The notes: generated by a model from the sequence alone, not told the origin. A stretch of DNA of 64,000 nt from Panagrolaimus kolymaensis (GCA_028622995.1 JAJQJQ010000002.1:8556001-8620000); one strand, 5' to 3'; counted from the first letter of the stretch, positions 10,217 to 19,907 are shown. Numbers and translations: made by a program.

Positions 10217-10885
10217 ATGCAAAATTTTGCAAATTTTAATATTTTTATTCTTATTTTTATTATTTTTCTCGCAACGAATTTAAATTTTATTATGTTTACT
10301 GAAGCCGCATGTGGAGTGGATTGCAATTCTTGCCCTGAAGCGGGGAATGCTTCAACGTGTTGGACTAATGCCAAGGATCGAGATAAACAATGTGGATTTT
10401 TGGAGGAAACTGATTGCGATGTAAGATATTCATTTCCTCACACCAAAGTTGGTCGATGTTATTGTTGCCCCAAACAAGTATGCCTCAAAGATTCATGCTT
10501 TAATTTTAATGATAATGTTGCAATTTTAAAACAAAATTGTATAAAAAATTGTGAAATTTCTTGCAATTCTTGTCCCCAAGCAATTAATGCTTCAGTGTGT
10601 TGGAATAATGCCGCGGATCGAGATAAATATTGTGGCTTTCTTTTAAATACTTTTTGTGATGTTCGATATTCATTCGCTAATAAACTCGAGGGGAGATGTT
10701 ATTGTTGCCCGAAACAAGTTCCAATAAATGGTATGGCTTATAATTATAATGAAAATATTAATTTCTTAAAGAAAACTTGCAATTCCCCTATTCCTCCAAC
10801 TTCATATGCAAAAAGTGAAAGTTCTGGTCAAAACTATTTTTCTGCTTTAGAGATTTTGTTTTTGAGTTTACTAATTTATTTTTAA
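10217..10885 (+). CDS. Secreted or GPI-anchored protein with two copies of a cysteine-rich module (222 aa)
   Basis: The frame opens upstream at a TTG, but the first in-frame ATG is 10217 (MQNFANFNIF), followed by a strongly hydrophobic signal peptide to about residue 30. Two modules of about 57 residues follow with the same order: C.SCP.A.NAS.CW.NA.DRD..CGF...CDVRYSF then GRCYCCPKQV. Each holds nine or ten cysteines and an NAS glycosylation site. The C-terminus is a hydrophobic tail (ALEILFLSLLIYF) after a Ser-rich spacer, typical of GPI-anchor signals. I do not recognise the family; the CYCCPK ending is distinctive. An internal duplication within a single exon is clear. Confidence 0.7.
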   Translation: MQNFANFNIFILIFIIFLATNLNFIMFTEAACGVDCNSCPEAGNASTCWTNAKDRDKQCGFLEETDCDVRYSFPHTKVGRCYCCPKQVCLKDSCFNFNDNVAILKQNCIKNCEISCNSCPQAINASVCWNNAADRDKYCGFLLNTFCDVRYSFANKLEGRCYCCPKQVPINGMAYNYNENINFLKKTCNSPIPPTSYAKSESSGQNYFSALEILFLSLLIYF

Positions 10886-11075
10886 CAAATAAGGTTTTTA
10901 TTTTGCAAATATTTTTAATTTTTGTTATTTAATTTTATTTATTTGTGCCTTAAAAATTATTTGTTTATTTTTTATATAATAAATTTAATTTTTTATTTGT
11001 TAGTTTTTTAAAATAAATCACGGAAAGAATAAACAAATTTGAAAAAAGAAACTTTTTTTTAATCAAAAAGTATTT

Positions 11076-11740
11076 TTACAAAAATTTAAATGGTCGCTGT
11101 TTCTTGCCATAAACAAACGAGCCACTTTTATGGTGACATCCATCTTCTTCAATCATATTAGGACAATCAGCTTGGCCATCACAAATTCGATCTTGCGTAA
11201 TGCAAAAGCCTTGATTTTTAATTTCTCCCCATTTGCATAAAGCTTTTTCTGAACATTCTTCGCATGTGCAATCAGTTTCATCGGAGCCATCTGGACAAGT
11301 TCGATGGCCATCACATTGTTTCCATTTTGGAATACAGCTACTTGTTGTTTTGCACCAAATTGATCCATTTTTGCAATTTCCATCACAATGTTTTTCATCG
11401 CTTCCATCTTCACAATGGCTTTCACCATCACAAGTTAAAGAAGGGGGCAGACACATATTATAATACTCGTTTTGTCGACATTGGAAAGTATCATTTGGAC
11501 ATGCAGAGCGGGAACATATTTTCTCATCCAATTCGTTTGAGCAATGGGGTACGCCATCACAAAGAATTTCTGCTCGGAAACACATCCTTTTGCCATCGAT
11601 GGTTAGACACGAAAAAGCTGTATTACATTCTGAAAAAATAAAAGATAAAACTTTTTAGAAGTTAAATTTTTTCAAAACTTAGAAAAGCCTAAAAAATGAT
11701 TACCATCACAATTAGCTTCATCGCTTCTTTTTTTGGTCAT
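11076..11740 (-). CDS. LDLa-repeat protein, N-terminally truncated paralogue
   Basis: Two exons: 11740-11704 and 11629-11076, with a 74-nt GT-AG intron in phase 1. The first exon begins at an ATG directly followed by KKRSDEANCD, the last third of the first LDLa module; the anchor exon and first half of that module seen in the gene at 4010-5154 are absent. Four complete LDLa modules follow (SDEKHC and SDETDC endings) and a divergent tail ending in KFL. Without a signal peptide or membrane span the product is probably non-functional or depends on an unseen exon. It lies head to head with a sister copy at 11810. Confidence 0.7.
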
Positions 11741-11809
11741 TGTTCTTTACTTTTGATACTCTTTATTCAAGCCTTTTGTTTTACCATCTCTCATTCATTA
11801 TCTTTTTAG

Positions 11810-12354
11810 AATGTCAAACATCGTTTTCATGTCTAGCAAAAGGTCAAATGATGTGTTTCCGTGCTGATGTTCTCTGTGATGGTATTGCTCATTGTGATGA
11901 CCATTCTGATGAAAAGATGTGCCAATCTTCAACTTGTTCGTCAGCCGATCAATTCAAATGTTCTGACATGTGCCTTCCTAAATCTTATGTTTGTGATGGT
12001 GAATCTCATTGCGTTGACTCATCTGATGAAAAAGATTGTGAAGGAAAATGTAAGAATGGCTCAAAGTGGTGCAAAACAACAAGTAGCTGTATCCCTAAAT
12101 GGAAGCTTTGTGATGGTATCCGAAATTGTCCTGATGGTTCTGATGAAAATGATTGTAATTGTAAAACATGCTCAGGAAAAGTAAAGATGTTATGCAAGAA
12201 AGATGGTCTGGAAGGTGATGAAGGCTTTTGTGTTCAACTTGATCGAATCTGTGATGGCAATTCTGATTGTCCTAATGCTATGGATGAAGATGGCTGTCCC
12301 TCCAAGAACTCAACACTCTTTGGTGTACTTCAACATTCAATGAAATATTTATAG
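11810..12354 (+). pseudogene. LDLa-repeat gene fragment, head-to-head sister of the previous gene
   Basis: An exon begins after the acceptor TTTTTAG at 11809 in phase 1 (codon completed to ECQTSFSC) and runs open to TAG at 12354. It encodes four LDLa modules closely like those at 4010 and 11076, and ends in NSTLFGVLQHSMKYL, matching the tail of the gene at 4010. No upstream exon with an anchor, and no in-frame ATG before the first module, can be found on this strand: the neighbouring DNA is the 5' end of the minus-strand copy. An inverted duplication or inversion break near 11.74-11.81 kb best explains the missing 5' part. An unusual trans-spliced start cannot be excluded. Confidence 0.6.
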
Positions 12355-13040
12355 GGGCACTTTGATTGTTGTAATTTTTTTTAAATCTTGTATTAATTTT
12401 TTCTTTGTGATATCTTGTCCATATTTTTGAATTATTTATTGATACTCGTAAAATAAATTGGATTAACCTTGTATTTGTTTTGTTTGGTTTGATAACGATG
12501 AGGAGGAGAGGTTCGAATAAGGATGTCAGCGATTGAAGTTTATTATGAGAAGCAAATGAATGGAAATGTTATTAACAAAAGTAAAGTTTTTAACGGGTTT
12601 AGGTTATCTTGTTGTGAAGCTATTTCTCGTTTACATCTTAAAACCAAAAGCAAAGAACCAATTGATTGAAATTACAGTACCATGTATTTAACTACTGTTA
12701 GGAATATTAATACACACATATTAAGGTTTTTCCATTAAGCTTCGGCTTAATTCTAATAGATAAAGATAAATAAAAACAAAATCAAAAGATACACAAACAC
12801 ATATTTATTCCTTTACAAAAAATGAAATATACATACTAACACAAAAAAAAGAATCAGTTGGTATTTGTTGTTTGAGTTTTAAAGATTGAATTATCATTTG
12901 TGTTGGTGGTATTTTCATCAAGAACTGGTGCTCTGCCTGTGACAACATCTGGTGGTGATCATTAGAAAATGCAATAAAAATATTCTAAAATTTCCAACAA
13001 AAGTTAAAGCACAATGTTTAATAAAAAATAATTAACTTAC
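12355..13040. other. Mostly intergenic; possible 3' exon of the next gene
   Basis: Contains a small perfect hairpin at 12734-12751 (7-bp stem ATTAAGC with TTCG loop) of unknown meaning. Around 12870-12960 the minus strand has an exon-like open segment (DVVTGRAPVLDENTT), but it is one base out of phase with the gene at 13041-13248, so I do not join it. Confidence 0.4.
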
Positions 13041-13248
13041 TTGTTGCCAACCAAATTTATAATTGCCATGAGTTACATTTATTTTCAATCCTAAAAAAAG
13101 ATAGGGAAATAATTTTAAAAAAAAAGGAATATATAAATTTACCATTTCCTTTAACTTGAAATCGATTATTTTCTGAATCAATTGTATATTCGCAAGAATT
13201 AAAATATACAATTTCGGAATCATTGGGAAAAAGTATTAATTCAGGCAT
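13041..13248 (-). CDS. Small unknown protein, two exons seen, 3' end unresolved
   Basis: ATG 13248 opens MPELILFPNDSEIVYF. Exon 1 (13248-13143) ends in a phase-1 GTAAAT donor, and exon 2 (13090-13041) continues GLKINVTHGNYKFGWQQ up to a GTAAGT donor. The 52 residues look like a small beta-rich domain with one cysteine and an N-glycosylation site (NVT). The donor after exon 2 is phase 0, whereas the protein-like segment further left needs phase 1, so the last exon is not settled. Upstream frames are hydrophobic and could encode a membrane or signal exon. I do not recognise the family. Confidence 0.4.
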
Positions 13249-14032
13249 CTTCGAGAAAAAATATTTGAAGAATCGATAAACAAACAAACAGAAAAATAAT
13301 CCAATAAAATATGAATCCACTCAGCTTAATTAATTCAAGCAAACTTTTCCAAAAAAGTTTTTTGTTGAAAAGAATAATTTGAGAAAATGAAGACTTAGAT
13401 ATTTGATATTTTGCAAAAAATGAATACTTCAAAAAATAATTTTTTTTTTCACCCACCAAATAACCAGGTCACCCGCAAAAACAAATTCTTTCTTTTGTGC
13501 CGCTAGGTATTATCAAATAAAAGATCAGGCTATATTTCACATATTGCCGGATACGCCGATTTCGCGGTACGAAAAAAAAGAAGAAGATAAATATTCGAGT
13601 ACAAAACAAAACAAAAAACAGTAACAAGAAAAAATCAATCGCATTTCTTGAGATAATAAATTTTAAGGGTTTTTCAGTAGACAAGCTCTAAAACCGTTGT
13701 CTTTGAATAGTATTATTTTTTTTCATTTCAAGCACGATCTGTCTTTCTTTTTTTCTACTATTTATAATTTCGCTCACTATTATTATCCACAATCGGATTT
13801 TGCTTTAAGGTTTTGATTTTATCTCACATACTTTTCACTTTTCTCTGATAAAACCAAAAAACTATAATGACTCATTTCATTTTTTTTCATTTTGATTTCG
13901 CGGAAGTCCAAAGTGTACACACCTGAATTAAAAAATATTCATTCTTTCTTTTGCGATCAAAGAAAAAACACATCTCAACACCTCATAAAAAAAACTATTA
14001 TAATGCTTTTGCAAGCTTTTTCTTTCCTTTTT
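13249..14032. other. No supported gene
   Basis: Hydrophobic minus-strand open frames (13469-13684 and 13241-13459) start at TTG codons and are dominated by F, L and K, as expected from AT-rich noncoding DNA. One may hide an exon of the gene at 13041-13248; I cannot support it. Confidence 0.4.
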
Positions 14033-14230
14033 TTATCTTTCTTTTTTGCGTTTGATTAAGTTTATGGGAGACCGACCTCGTTTCTTATCATATTTGGCTT
14101 TAAACTTCATATTTTTATTGTTCACTTTTTTATGACTATTTTTTCTTTTTTTTGTTGGAATCGAACTGAATTTTTGAGGAATTGAAAGGAAAAAACACGC
14201 ATATAAAAGGAACACCTTTTTAAAACTCAT
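14033..14230 (-). CDS. Small secreted basic peptide precursor (65 aa), putative
   Basis: ATG 14230 starts a typical signal peptide (MSFKKVFLLYACFFLSI). The remaining 45 residues are rich in Lys, Arg and Asn with several dibasic sites (KKRK, KKRGR, KRKK). This could be a peptide precursor, a cationic secreted peptide, or a chance ORF. No intron is needed. Downstream DNA is T-rich. Evidence is composition only. Confidence 0.35.
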   Translation of the reverse strand: MSFKKVFLLYACFFLSIPQKFSSIPTKKRKNSHKKVNNKNMKFKAKYDKKRGRSPINLIKRKKER

Positions 14231-14402
14231 TTTTAGATTTTCTTTTTTTCAAATGCATTGACAGAATTTCTTTCTCTCGCCTTTTTTTAAAGAAAATTAA
14301 TACATATTTATTTTCTTGCTAAAAACTCAAATACATATTATTCTTGTTTGAAGCAAAGTTGTTGTTTGGTATTTGTGTGATTTACAAGACGCGGAAAAAA
14401 TC

Positions 14403-14787
14403 ATGAAGAATCCAAATTTTGCTAAACGTAAAGTTGAAGGCATTCGAAATGGGTTACAAAATACTTCCATCGATGATGAAGGAAGCGAAAATAATCAAAT
14501 GGTTGATGTTTTAAAAAATGATGTAAAAGATGCTAAGTTGGTGTATGTTTATTTTTTTTAAACTTTTTATAAAATTTTTCAAGTTTTAATTTTTAAAAAT
14601 TTTTAATCGCAATATTAAAAATTTTAAAAACCTATTTAATTTTTTTAGTATTAATAAAGGATCTTCAGTTGCTAAAACAGCGGAAGAAAAACTTTCAAAC
14701 ACAAGTTTTACATTTAAAAAATATTTTATTTATTTGGAAAGTATGCCACCTTTTTCTCTTCGTGGAGAAATAAATATTTTTGATTAA
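14403..14787 (+). CDS. Possible two-exon gene carrying the 135-bp repeat unit as coding sequence (90 aa)
   Basis: Exon 1 runs from ATG 14403 (MKNPNFAKRKVEGIRNG) to a GTTGGT donor after 14536. The acceptor TTTTTTTAG at 14648 leads into 14649-14787, which continues in phase: INKGSSVAKTAEEKLSNTSF, then KKYFIYLESMPPF, ending GEINIFD and TAA. Exon 2 is the same sequence that is repeated about 78 times at 51.4-61.9 kb. Exon 1 is hydrophilic, charged and protein-like. No family is recognised. The donor is weak (GTGTATG three bases on is the alternative but breaks the frame). This is either the source of the repeat or a gene into which a unit has inserted. Confidence 0.4.
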
Positions 14788-14940
14788 TAATAAAGCATCA
14801 TCAGTTGCTAAAACAGCGGAAGAAAAACTTTAAAACACAAGTTTTACATTTAAAAAATATTTTATTTATTTGGAAAGTATGCCACCATTTTCTCTTCGTG
14901 GAGAAATAAATATTTTTGATTAATAATAAAGCATCATCAG
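14649..14940 (+). repeat. Two dispersed units of the 135-bp repeat
   Basis: Two tandem units (136-bp period; GTTGCTAAAAC at 14668 and again at 14804) match the array at 51.4-61.9 kb. They differ in having CTTCGTGGAG for CTTCGAGGAG, and TTTTGATTAATAATAAAG in place of TTTTGTCTATCAATAAAG. The right edge, CATCATCAG, abuts a minus-strand gene, which then reads into the repeat. Confidence 0.9.
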
Positions 14941-15814
14941 GTGTTTCTTTCAAATTGAAATCTTTGAACATCTTCGAGCCGTTTGTTACCAATGAACGAG
15001 TTAAAACTACTTGAACATTCGACAAATCATTTTCATCAATTTTACAGTGAACAGCAAAGAGTTGATTACCTAAAAATAATGAAGATGAAAAGTTAAATGA
15101 GTACTCATGAAACAGTTAATATTAATAAATCACACAACGATATATCGACTCAAGCATGTGTGCAAACAACAGAGCATAGTTTCGAAGACTCTCCAAAGGT
15201 ATCCCAGTAAAAACCATGAAATCTTACCATCGAGTTTTAAATGAACCATAGTGCCATAAACTGGATCAATAGTAAAAAATGGAAGTAAGTCATAATCAAC
15301 TTCGATAACAGTTACAGCAACAGGTTCAATGGTAAACAGCTTGTTACTTGAATGATCTTTCTCCATGTATTCACCTTGATGCTAAAACATAAAATATTGT
15401 TTTATACAGATGACCAATAAAAGCTGCTTACCAAATCTTCAAACTTGATGGTAAAGATACAGAAAGCTTCCTTTGAACGATAGATGTAATAAGCAAATTT
15501 GGCGTATCTTTCATTCAAATAAAGCGAACCACTTAATGTATTCCATTCTTCTGTTGGACGATGTGCATCACATTTACCTTCTTTATCGATCAGCTTGACA
15601 TAGTATAAGCGACTAAAAAGTAAAGAAAGTTTATAATATTTTCAATAAATTAAGTAACTAACCTTTCATTTCCACCATTATTTCCATTGGCAATTATAAA
15701 GATGACTTCAAAATCTTTACTTCCAAGTAGATATTCATAGAAGATCGGGAAACCATACGTTGTCATATTATAGCCATCTTCTGTGAGTTCACACTTAAAG
15801 AAATGTACTCTCCA
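14801..15814 (-). pseudogene. Multi-exon gene of unknown family, 3' end replaced by the 135-bp repeat, 5' end broken
   Basis: Exons by frame and splice sites: about 15814-15663, 15612-15432, 15381-15228 and 15069-14801. The product is continuous over the first three junctions (GNNGGNESRLYYVKLIDKEG; KFEDLHQGEYMEKDH; HLKLDGNQLFAVHCKIDEN). After ETPDD the frame enters the repeat at 14940 and ends at TAA 14801, so the natural C-terminus seems lost. Upstream, the frame that encodes KCELTEDGYNMTTYG is closed by TGA at 15817-15815, and a coherent continuation exists only in another frame. The protein has paired cysteines and an extracellular look but no family I recognise. It overlaps the 5' part of a plus-strand gene at 15803. 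Confidence 0.5.
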
Positions 15815-16223
15815 TCATTCGTAAGCTATGGAAAATTTGTCTATCTTTATTACCATCTTGAAAACTGCAACGGATCATCATGTAATACGGGACATGTTGT
15901 ATATTGGCGTAAGTTTATTTGTTGCTATTGTTGTTACTAAAAAACGTTCATTTTTAGCTGTAAAATCTCATAAAGGCGAAACTAAAGAAGCAAAGCAACG
16001 ACAATTATTTTATGTTAACGAAGACTATGTTGAATGGAGTGAACCTATTGGAATGTATCAACCGCCGCCACCTACAACAAGTTTGTTTTTTGAATCGTTT
16101 TTGTGTCAAATTATCATTAACTTTACTTTGTTTACAGTTACAATTACATCGATGTCTTCTTCAACAACAGTAAAAACAACTGCTGCAACATCTTCAGCGC
16201 CGATAACAACGGACTTTTTTTAA
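15803..16223 (+). CDS. Small unknown protein with Pro and Thr/Ser-rich tail (104 aa)
   Basis: Three exons: 15803-15908, 15958-16080 and 16138-16223, all with GT-AG introns in phase 1. ATG 15803 opens MYSPSFVSYGKFVYL; then come CNGSSC, VEWSEPIGMYQPPPP and a tail of Thr and Ser ending TTDFF. The Thr/Ser tail suggests O-glycosylated extracellular sequence, but no signal peptide is visible, so a 5' exon may be missing. The first exon overlaps, on the opposite strand, the broken 5' part of the previous gene, which is odd for two real genes. Family unknown. Confidence 0.45.
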
Positions 16224-16474
16224 AAGCAAAGAATCTTCTCAAAAAATTGCCTTTTCTGTTGCTGAAAAAGGTTTCGAGAAGCAGCAAAGCATTCTTTCAT
16301 TGGTTAGAAAAAGAAAAAAAAATTTGTTCAGCAAAAATAAAAGCAACATTCAAACAAAACTTTATTCATACCACGAAAGTGCGAGAAGCAAAAGTTTCGA
16401 TTGTGGTTGTTTGCTTTGTTGGTTTTCAGCATTCAATCATTCTTTCAATTTTTTTTGTCTCTCGTTCGTTCTTT

Positions 16475-16536
16475 CAATCGATCAAAAGCTGATTTTAGTG
16501 TTCAAGCTTGTGGATAAGCGATATTCAACTTGTTGC
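16475..16536 (+). promoter_or_regulatory. Conserved promoter block of the four-TM family (copy 1)
   Basis: CAATCGATCAAAAGCTG, then GTTCAAGCTTGTGGATAAGC and ATTCAACTTGTTGC, recurs before two other family members (19003 and 20858). This copy stands before the pseudogene. The GGATAAG word resembles a GATA-factor site, but with G, not A/T, before GATA, so this is only suggestive. Confidence 0.55.
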
Positions 16537-16683
16537 TTCTTACTAAATTCATCTTTGATCAAAATGCCTTGTATGTTGATATCAAAGTTCATGTTAGTTT
16601 GTTTCTTTGATTTCATCGGTTCTAATGATTGTTTCAAAATGTGTTGTTTAAAAGTTTTCTTTCTTAATCCTTTCATTTTTTAG

Positions 16684-17359
16684 CGCATGGTTCCTCCTCG
16701 ATCTGATGGTGCTACACAATCATATGGTACTCCTGCAAGTAATGGATCAAAACAAGATAGTCAAAAGCATGGTGGAAGTTTACCTATTCCTGCGCATCCT
16801 ATTGCATCTGCACCAGTTCTTTCTGTTTATGCGTCTCAACCTTATCCAACTCAATGTGGAATGAGTAGCATTGGTTCTTTGGAAGTCTTTATGGTTTTTT
16901 TGTTCGCTATCAAATTCTTGCTTATTGTTGAAAAAGAAGTAATGCCTGAAAATGTTTGTGGAACTATTGCTGTTGTATTTTAATTCATTTTTGTGTTTCT
17001 TATTTGCCTCGATGAAGAAAAGAGCAAGAAATTGAAGATTCTTTTTCCATGATTTGAAGCTCAAGTACGTTCTTTTGCCCTTTCATTATCATTCACTTTT
17101 ATAAGTTTTTAGGTTATTAGACTTGCTGGCATTTTGATCTTCTGCAGTTACCACTTTTATGGATATTTCAAAAAAGATGACATCCTCTTCGCCTACAGAT
17201 AAAACACCAAAGATGACTGTATGTTTCGCTTGTTTTTATGGACATAACTACTAAACTTTTCCTTTTTTAGTTTTCACCTTTTTGGCTGTTATTTTATGAA
17301 TTTTTGATGTTCTCGCTGCACTTTGTGTCATCGCCGTCATTATCAAATGCCATGTTTGA
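16684..17359 (+). pseudogene. Four-TM family pseudogene
   Basis: The exon order of the three intact neighbours can be followed: exon 2 from 16684 (MVPPRSDGATQ, then QCGMSSIGSLEVFMV), exon 3 at 17113-17218 (VIRLAGILIFCSYHFYGYF; 106 nt as in the others) and exon 4 from 17271. Relative to them it carries TAA at 16981, TGA at 17050 and TAA at 17200. The homologous frame of exon 4 (IFDVLAALCVIAVIIKC) needs a one-base shift and contains TGA at 17297. The expected exon 1 near 16564 is also shortened and out of phase. Splice sites survive, so decay is probably recent. Confidence 0.8.
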
Positions 17360-17440
17360 AGCTGTCAATACGTTTTTCTCTTGCTGCTGCTTGTAAACAA
17401 CATTGGTAAATTATTCTTCAACTTCAATATCATCATCAAA

Positions 17441-18320
17441 ATGGCTAACAATTTGTATCCAAATATTCAAGCACAGGTTAGTATTGTTTTTGATTTCTTT
17501 TTTTCCATTTATTACTGCATCATTTTAGAAAATGTTTATCCGTGCCGATGTTCTTACAAAAAATTGTCCAAATGGAAATGCTCCACAACATGTTGTTTAT
17601 GCACCTGCTCCTGCATGTGGTGATGTTCTTCCTACTCGTTTATATGCTCCTCAACCTTCTCCTGATCATTGTGGTATGGGAACTATTGGATTTTTGGAAA
17701 TTGCTGCGGTTTCTCAAATTTTGAACAAATTTTTACTTACTGTTGGAAAAGAAGAAATGTCTGAAAAGATTCTTTTGATTATGTATGGTCTTATAATTTT
17801 TTGTGTATACGGGAACCTCATCGTTGATTGCTGCTCTAATATGAAATTTAAGGTTGTTCTTCCATGTTTTGGAACTCAAGTAAGTTCTTTTACACTTTCA
17901 TTATTATCTTTCTTTAACGTTTACAACTTTTTAGATTATTAGACTTGGTGGCATCTTAATCCTCGTCAGCTGTATTCTCTATGGATATCTAAAAAAAGAT
18001 GATATTTTCTTCACATACAAATACAACACCGATACAACCTGTAAGTTTATTATCTAATTAAGATTGGTATATTTCAACCAGAAGGTAGCTGCTTTGTTCT
18101 CACACCAACATTTTGCTATGTCTTTCATCTTATTACTTTGTCATGATTTTCGTAAATTTATTCATGCTCTCTTTTAGCTGCTCTCTTATTTGCTGTTCTT
18201 TTCTGGTTTTTTGACGTCCTTGCTACGCTTTGGATCATCTCTGTCGTTTACAAATTCTATGCATATCTTCGTGACTTAAACAAAAACTATCCTTATGCTG
18301 ATGTCTATAAAATATATTAA
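17441..18320 (+). CDS. Four-transmembrane protein, member of local tandem family (211 aa)
   Basis: Exons 17441-17476, 17529-17879, 17935-18040 and 18178-18320. Exon 1 encodes only MANNLYPNIQAQ. A Pro/Cys-rich N-terminal part follows (VYAPAPACGDVL, DHCGMGTIG), then four hydrophobic spans: FLEIAAVSQILNKFLL, ILLIMYGLIIFCVYG, IIRLGGILILVSCILYGYL and LLFAVLFWFFDVLATLWI. A charged KKDDIFFTYKY loop lies between spans 3 and 4, and a short tail ends DVYKIY. The build resembles small tetraspan proteins, but I see no CCG motif of true tetraspanins. Function unknown. It lies between the pseudogene and two further members in the same orientation, so expression may be shared. Confidence 0.8.
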
Positions 18321-19002
18321 AGAAAACTGATCGTGATTCAAAATTTCTTTTGATTAAACATATATGTATTACATTGTCTTTTTATTGTATGTATGTATGT
18401 AATTTATTGTAAATAAATAATGATTGATTCAACTTTTTTTATAATCTAGAAAAACTTTGTTTTGTTTGTTTTTGGTATGGAAAAAAGATATTTAGTATTT
18501 GAAAAACATGGATTCAGAGAATTTAAGCTTTGAAAATTGTTAAAATCTGTGCAAAAGATAATCCCAAAAAATTTTGTTTTTTGATTTTCAAACTTTTTTA
18601 CTTTCCAACTTTTCTTTCGCAGAAAAAGCTTGTGAAAGTCAAAAATTTGCATACTAGAGTTTTCATTTGCTTCAAACACACTTTTTTTTGTTGTTGCTGC
18701 TGCAAACTTTCATTCATTCAATCGTTTTTTCTTTCTTTATCGTTGAGTGCTCTCGTGAATTCTCTCTATCGTTGCTCATCAAAAAATGACGTCTTCTGCT
18801 GCTGAATCATTGGTTGGTTGTTTTTCTTTTTTTGAGTTTTTTCTGTCATTATTTATTCTTGCTTTCGATAATGAGAACTAGACAGTTAGTTATGCCCATT
18901 TAGTTATTTGGGCAACGAAAGCAGATGCAGCAAAAATATTGTGCATCGTTTGCTTCGTCGTTTGCAAAATTTTTCATTCTTCAATTTTTTCGTCAGTTGT
19001 TT
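18321..19002. other. Intergenic within the four-TM cluster
   Basis: AT-rich; holds the 3' end of the previous gene and loosely conserved sequence (CATCGTTTGC and similar words) also seen before the gene at 20950. No gene supported. Confidence 0.5.
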
Positions 19003-19114
19003 CAATCGATCGAAAGCTGTAATTTGTGTTCAAGCTTGTGGATAAGCGCTATTCAACTTTTTGCGGTTTATAAATAATACTGATTATTTTTCAACCTCAT
19101 CATCCTGCATCAAC
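19003..19114 (+). promoter_or_regulatory. Conserved promoter block and TATA of the four-TM family (copy 2)
   Basis: CAATCGATCGAAAGCTG, GTTCAAGCTTGTGGATAAGC and ATTCAACTT, then GGTTTATAAATAATACTG and TCATCATCCT.CATCAA directly before ATG 19115. The order and spacing match the block before ATG 20950. TTATAAATA is a likely TATA box about 50 bases before the start codon. Confidence 0.65.
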
Positions 19115-19907
19115 ATGGTTGGAAAACTTCATCTAGATGCCGAGGTTAGTTTTCATTCCACTTTTTTTTTCGATTTTTATTGTTCCTTTTTTAGCACTTC
19201 GTTCCTCCTCCAGCTTATGGTGATGTTATAGCTCAACTCAATGAAAATCATTCTCCTGCAAGAAAATGTGCAAATGATCCAGAACTTGGTGCAATTGCTT
19301 ATGATCACAGTGGATATGGAACCAGCAACCTTGGTATCTGGGAACTTGGTGTTCTTCTTCTCATCATCAGCAAAACTTTGCGCTGTATTGGAAGAGAAGA
19401 ACTTCCTCAAAATCTCAACTTTACTTTGAGAGGAATGATCATGGTTTTGTTCGCTCTTCATATCGTTTATGCATGTACAACTAAGAAATACAAGCTTTCT
19501 CTTCCTGGTTGTGGAGCTCAAGTAAGTTATTTTGTCTTCTTGTTTTTTGGTTTAATCTCATTCTTCATTTTTAGCTTGTTCGACTTGTTGGCTTGTTGAT
19601 TTTCTTCAGCAATCATGCTTATGGATATGCTATGAAAAACGACATCTTCTTCTGCCATACCTATAAAACAAACACTGGATGTAAGTTTCATTTAATCCTT
19701 TTTGGTTTTTGACTTGTAAACCCTTGTTTAGAATTTCATTCTTTTATATGTGTTTCATTTTCAGGGGAAATCTTCTTTTCTGTTGTTCGATATGCTATTG
19801 ATCTTTACATCACATTTTGGATCGTTAACACCATCTTCAAATGTTGTGCTTCTCTCTGTGGTTCAAAGAAAACTCATGGATCTCAAAATCTCGTCGTCAA
19901 CAACTAA
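19115..19907 (+). CDS. Four-transmembrane protein, local tandem family (201 aa)
   Basis: Exons 19115-19144, 19195-19521, 19575-19680 and 19765-19907. Exons 3 and 4 are 106 and 143 nt, identical in length to the gene at 17441, and intron phases (0, 0, 1) are the same. The protein starts MVGKLHLDAE, has a Pro/Tyr N-terminal segment (HFVPPPAYGD), and spans near GIWELGVLLLIISKTL, MIMVLFALHIVYACT, LVRLVGLLIFFSNHAYGYA and YAIDLYITFWIVNTIF. The KNDIFFCHTY loop corresponds to KKDDIFFTYK of its neighbour. Function unknown. The upstream block and TATA are shared with the gene at 20950. Confidence 0.8.

Noticed and set aside
11233..11641. Plus-strand ORFs opposite the minus LDLa gene
   Set aside because: Antisense shadows of LDLa coding sequence (repeated Ser/His composition).
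13469..13684. Hydrophobic minus-strand ORF as a membrane protein
   Set aside because: Begins with TTG and consists mainly of F/L/I runs from AT-rich DNA; no splice partner found.
18530..18805. Plus-strand 91-codon ORF between four-TM genes
   Set aside because: Low-complexity Phe/Lys/Cys sequence lying in the promoter-like spacer; not conserved before the other members.
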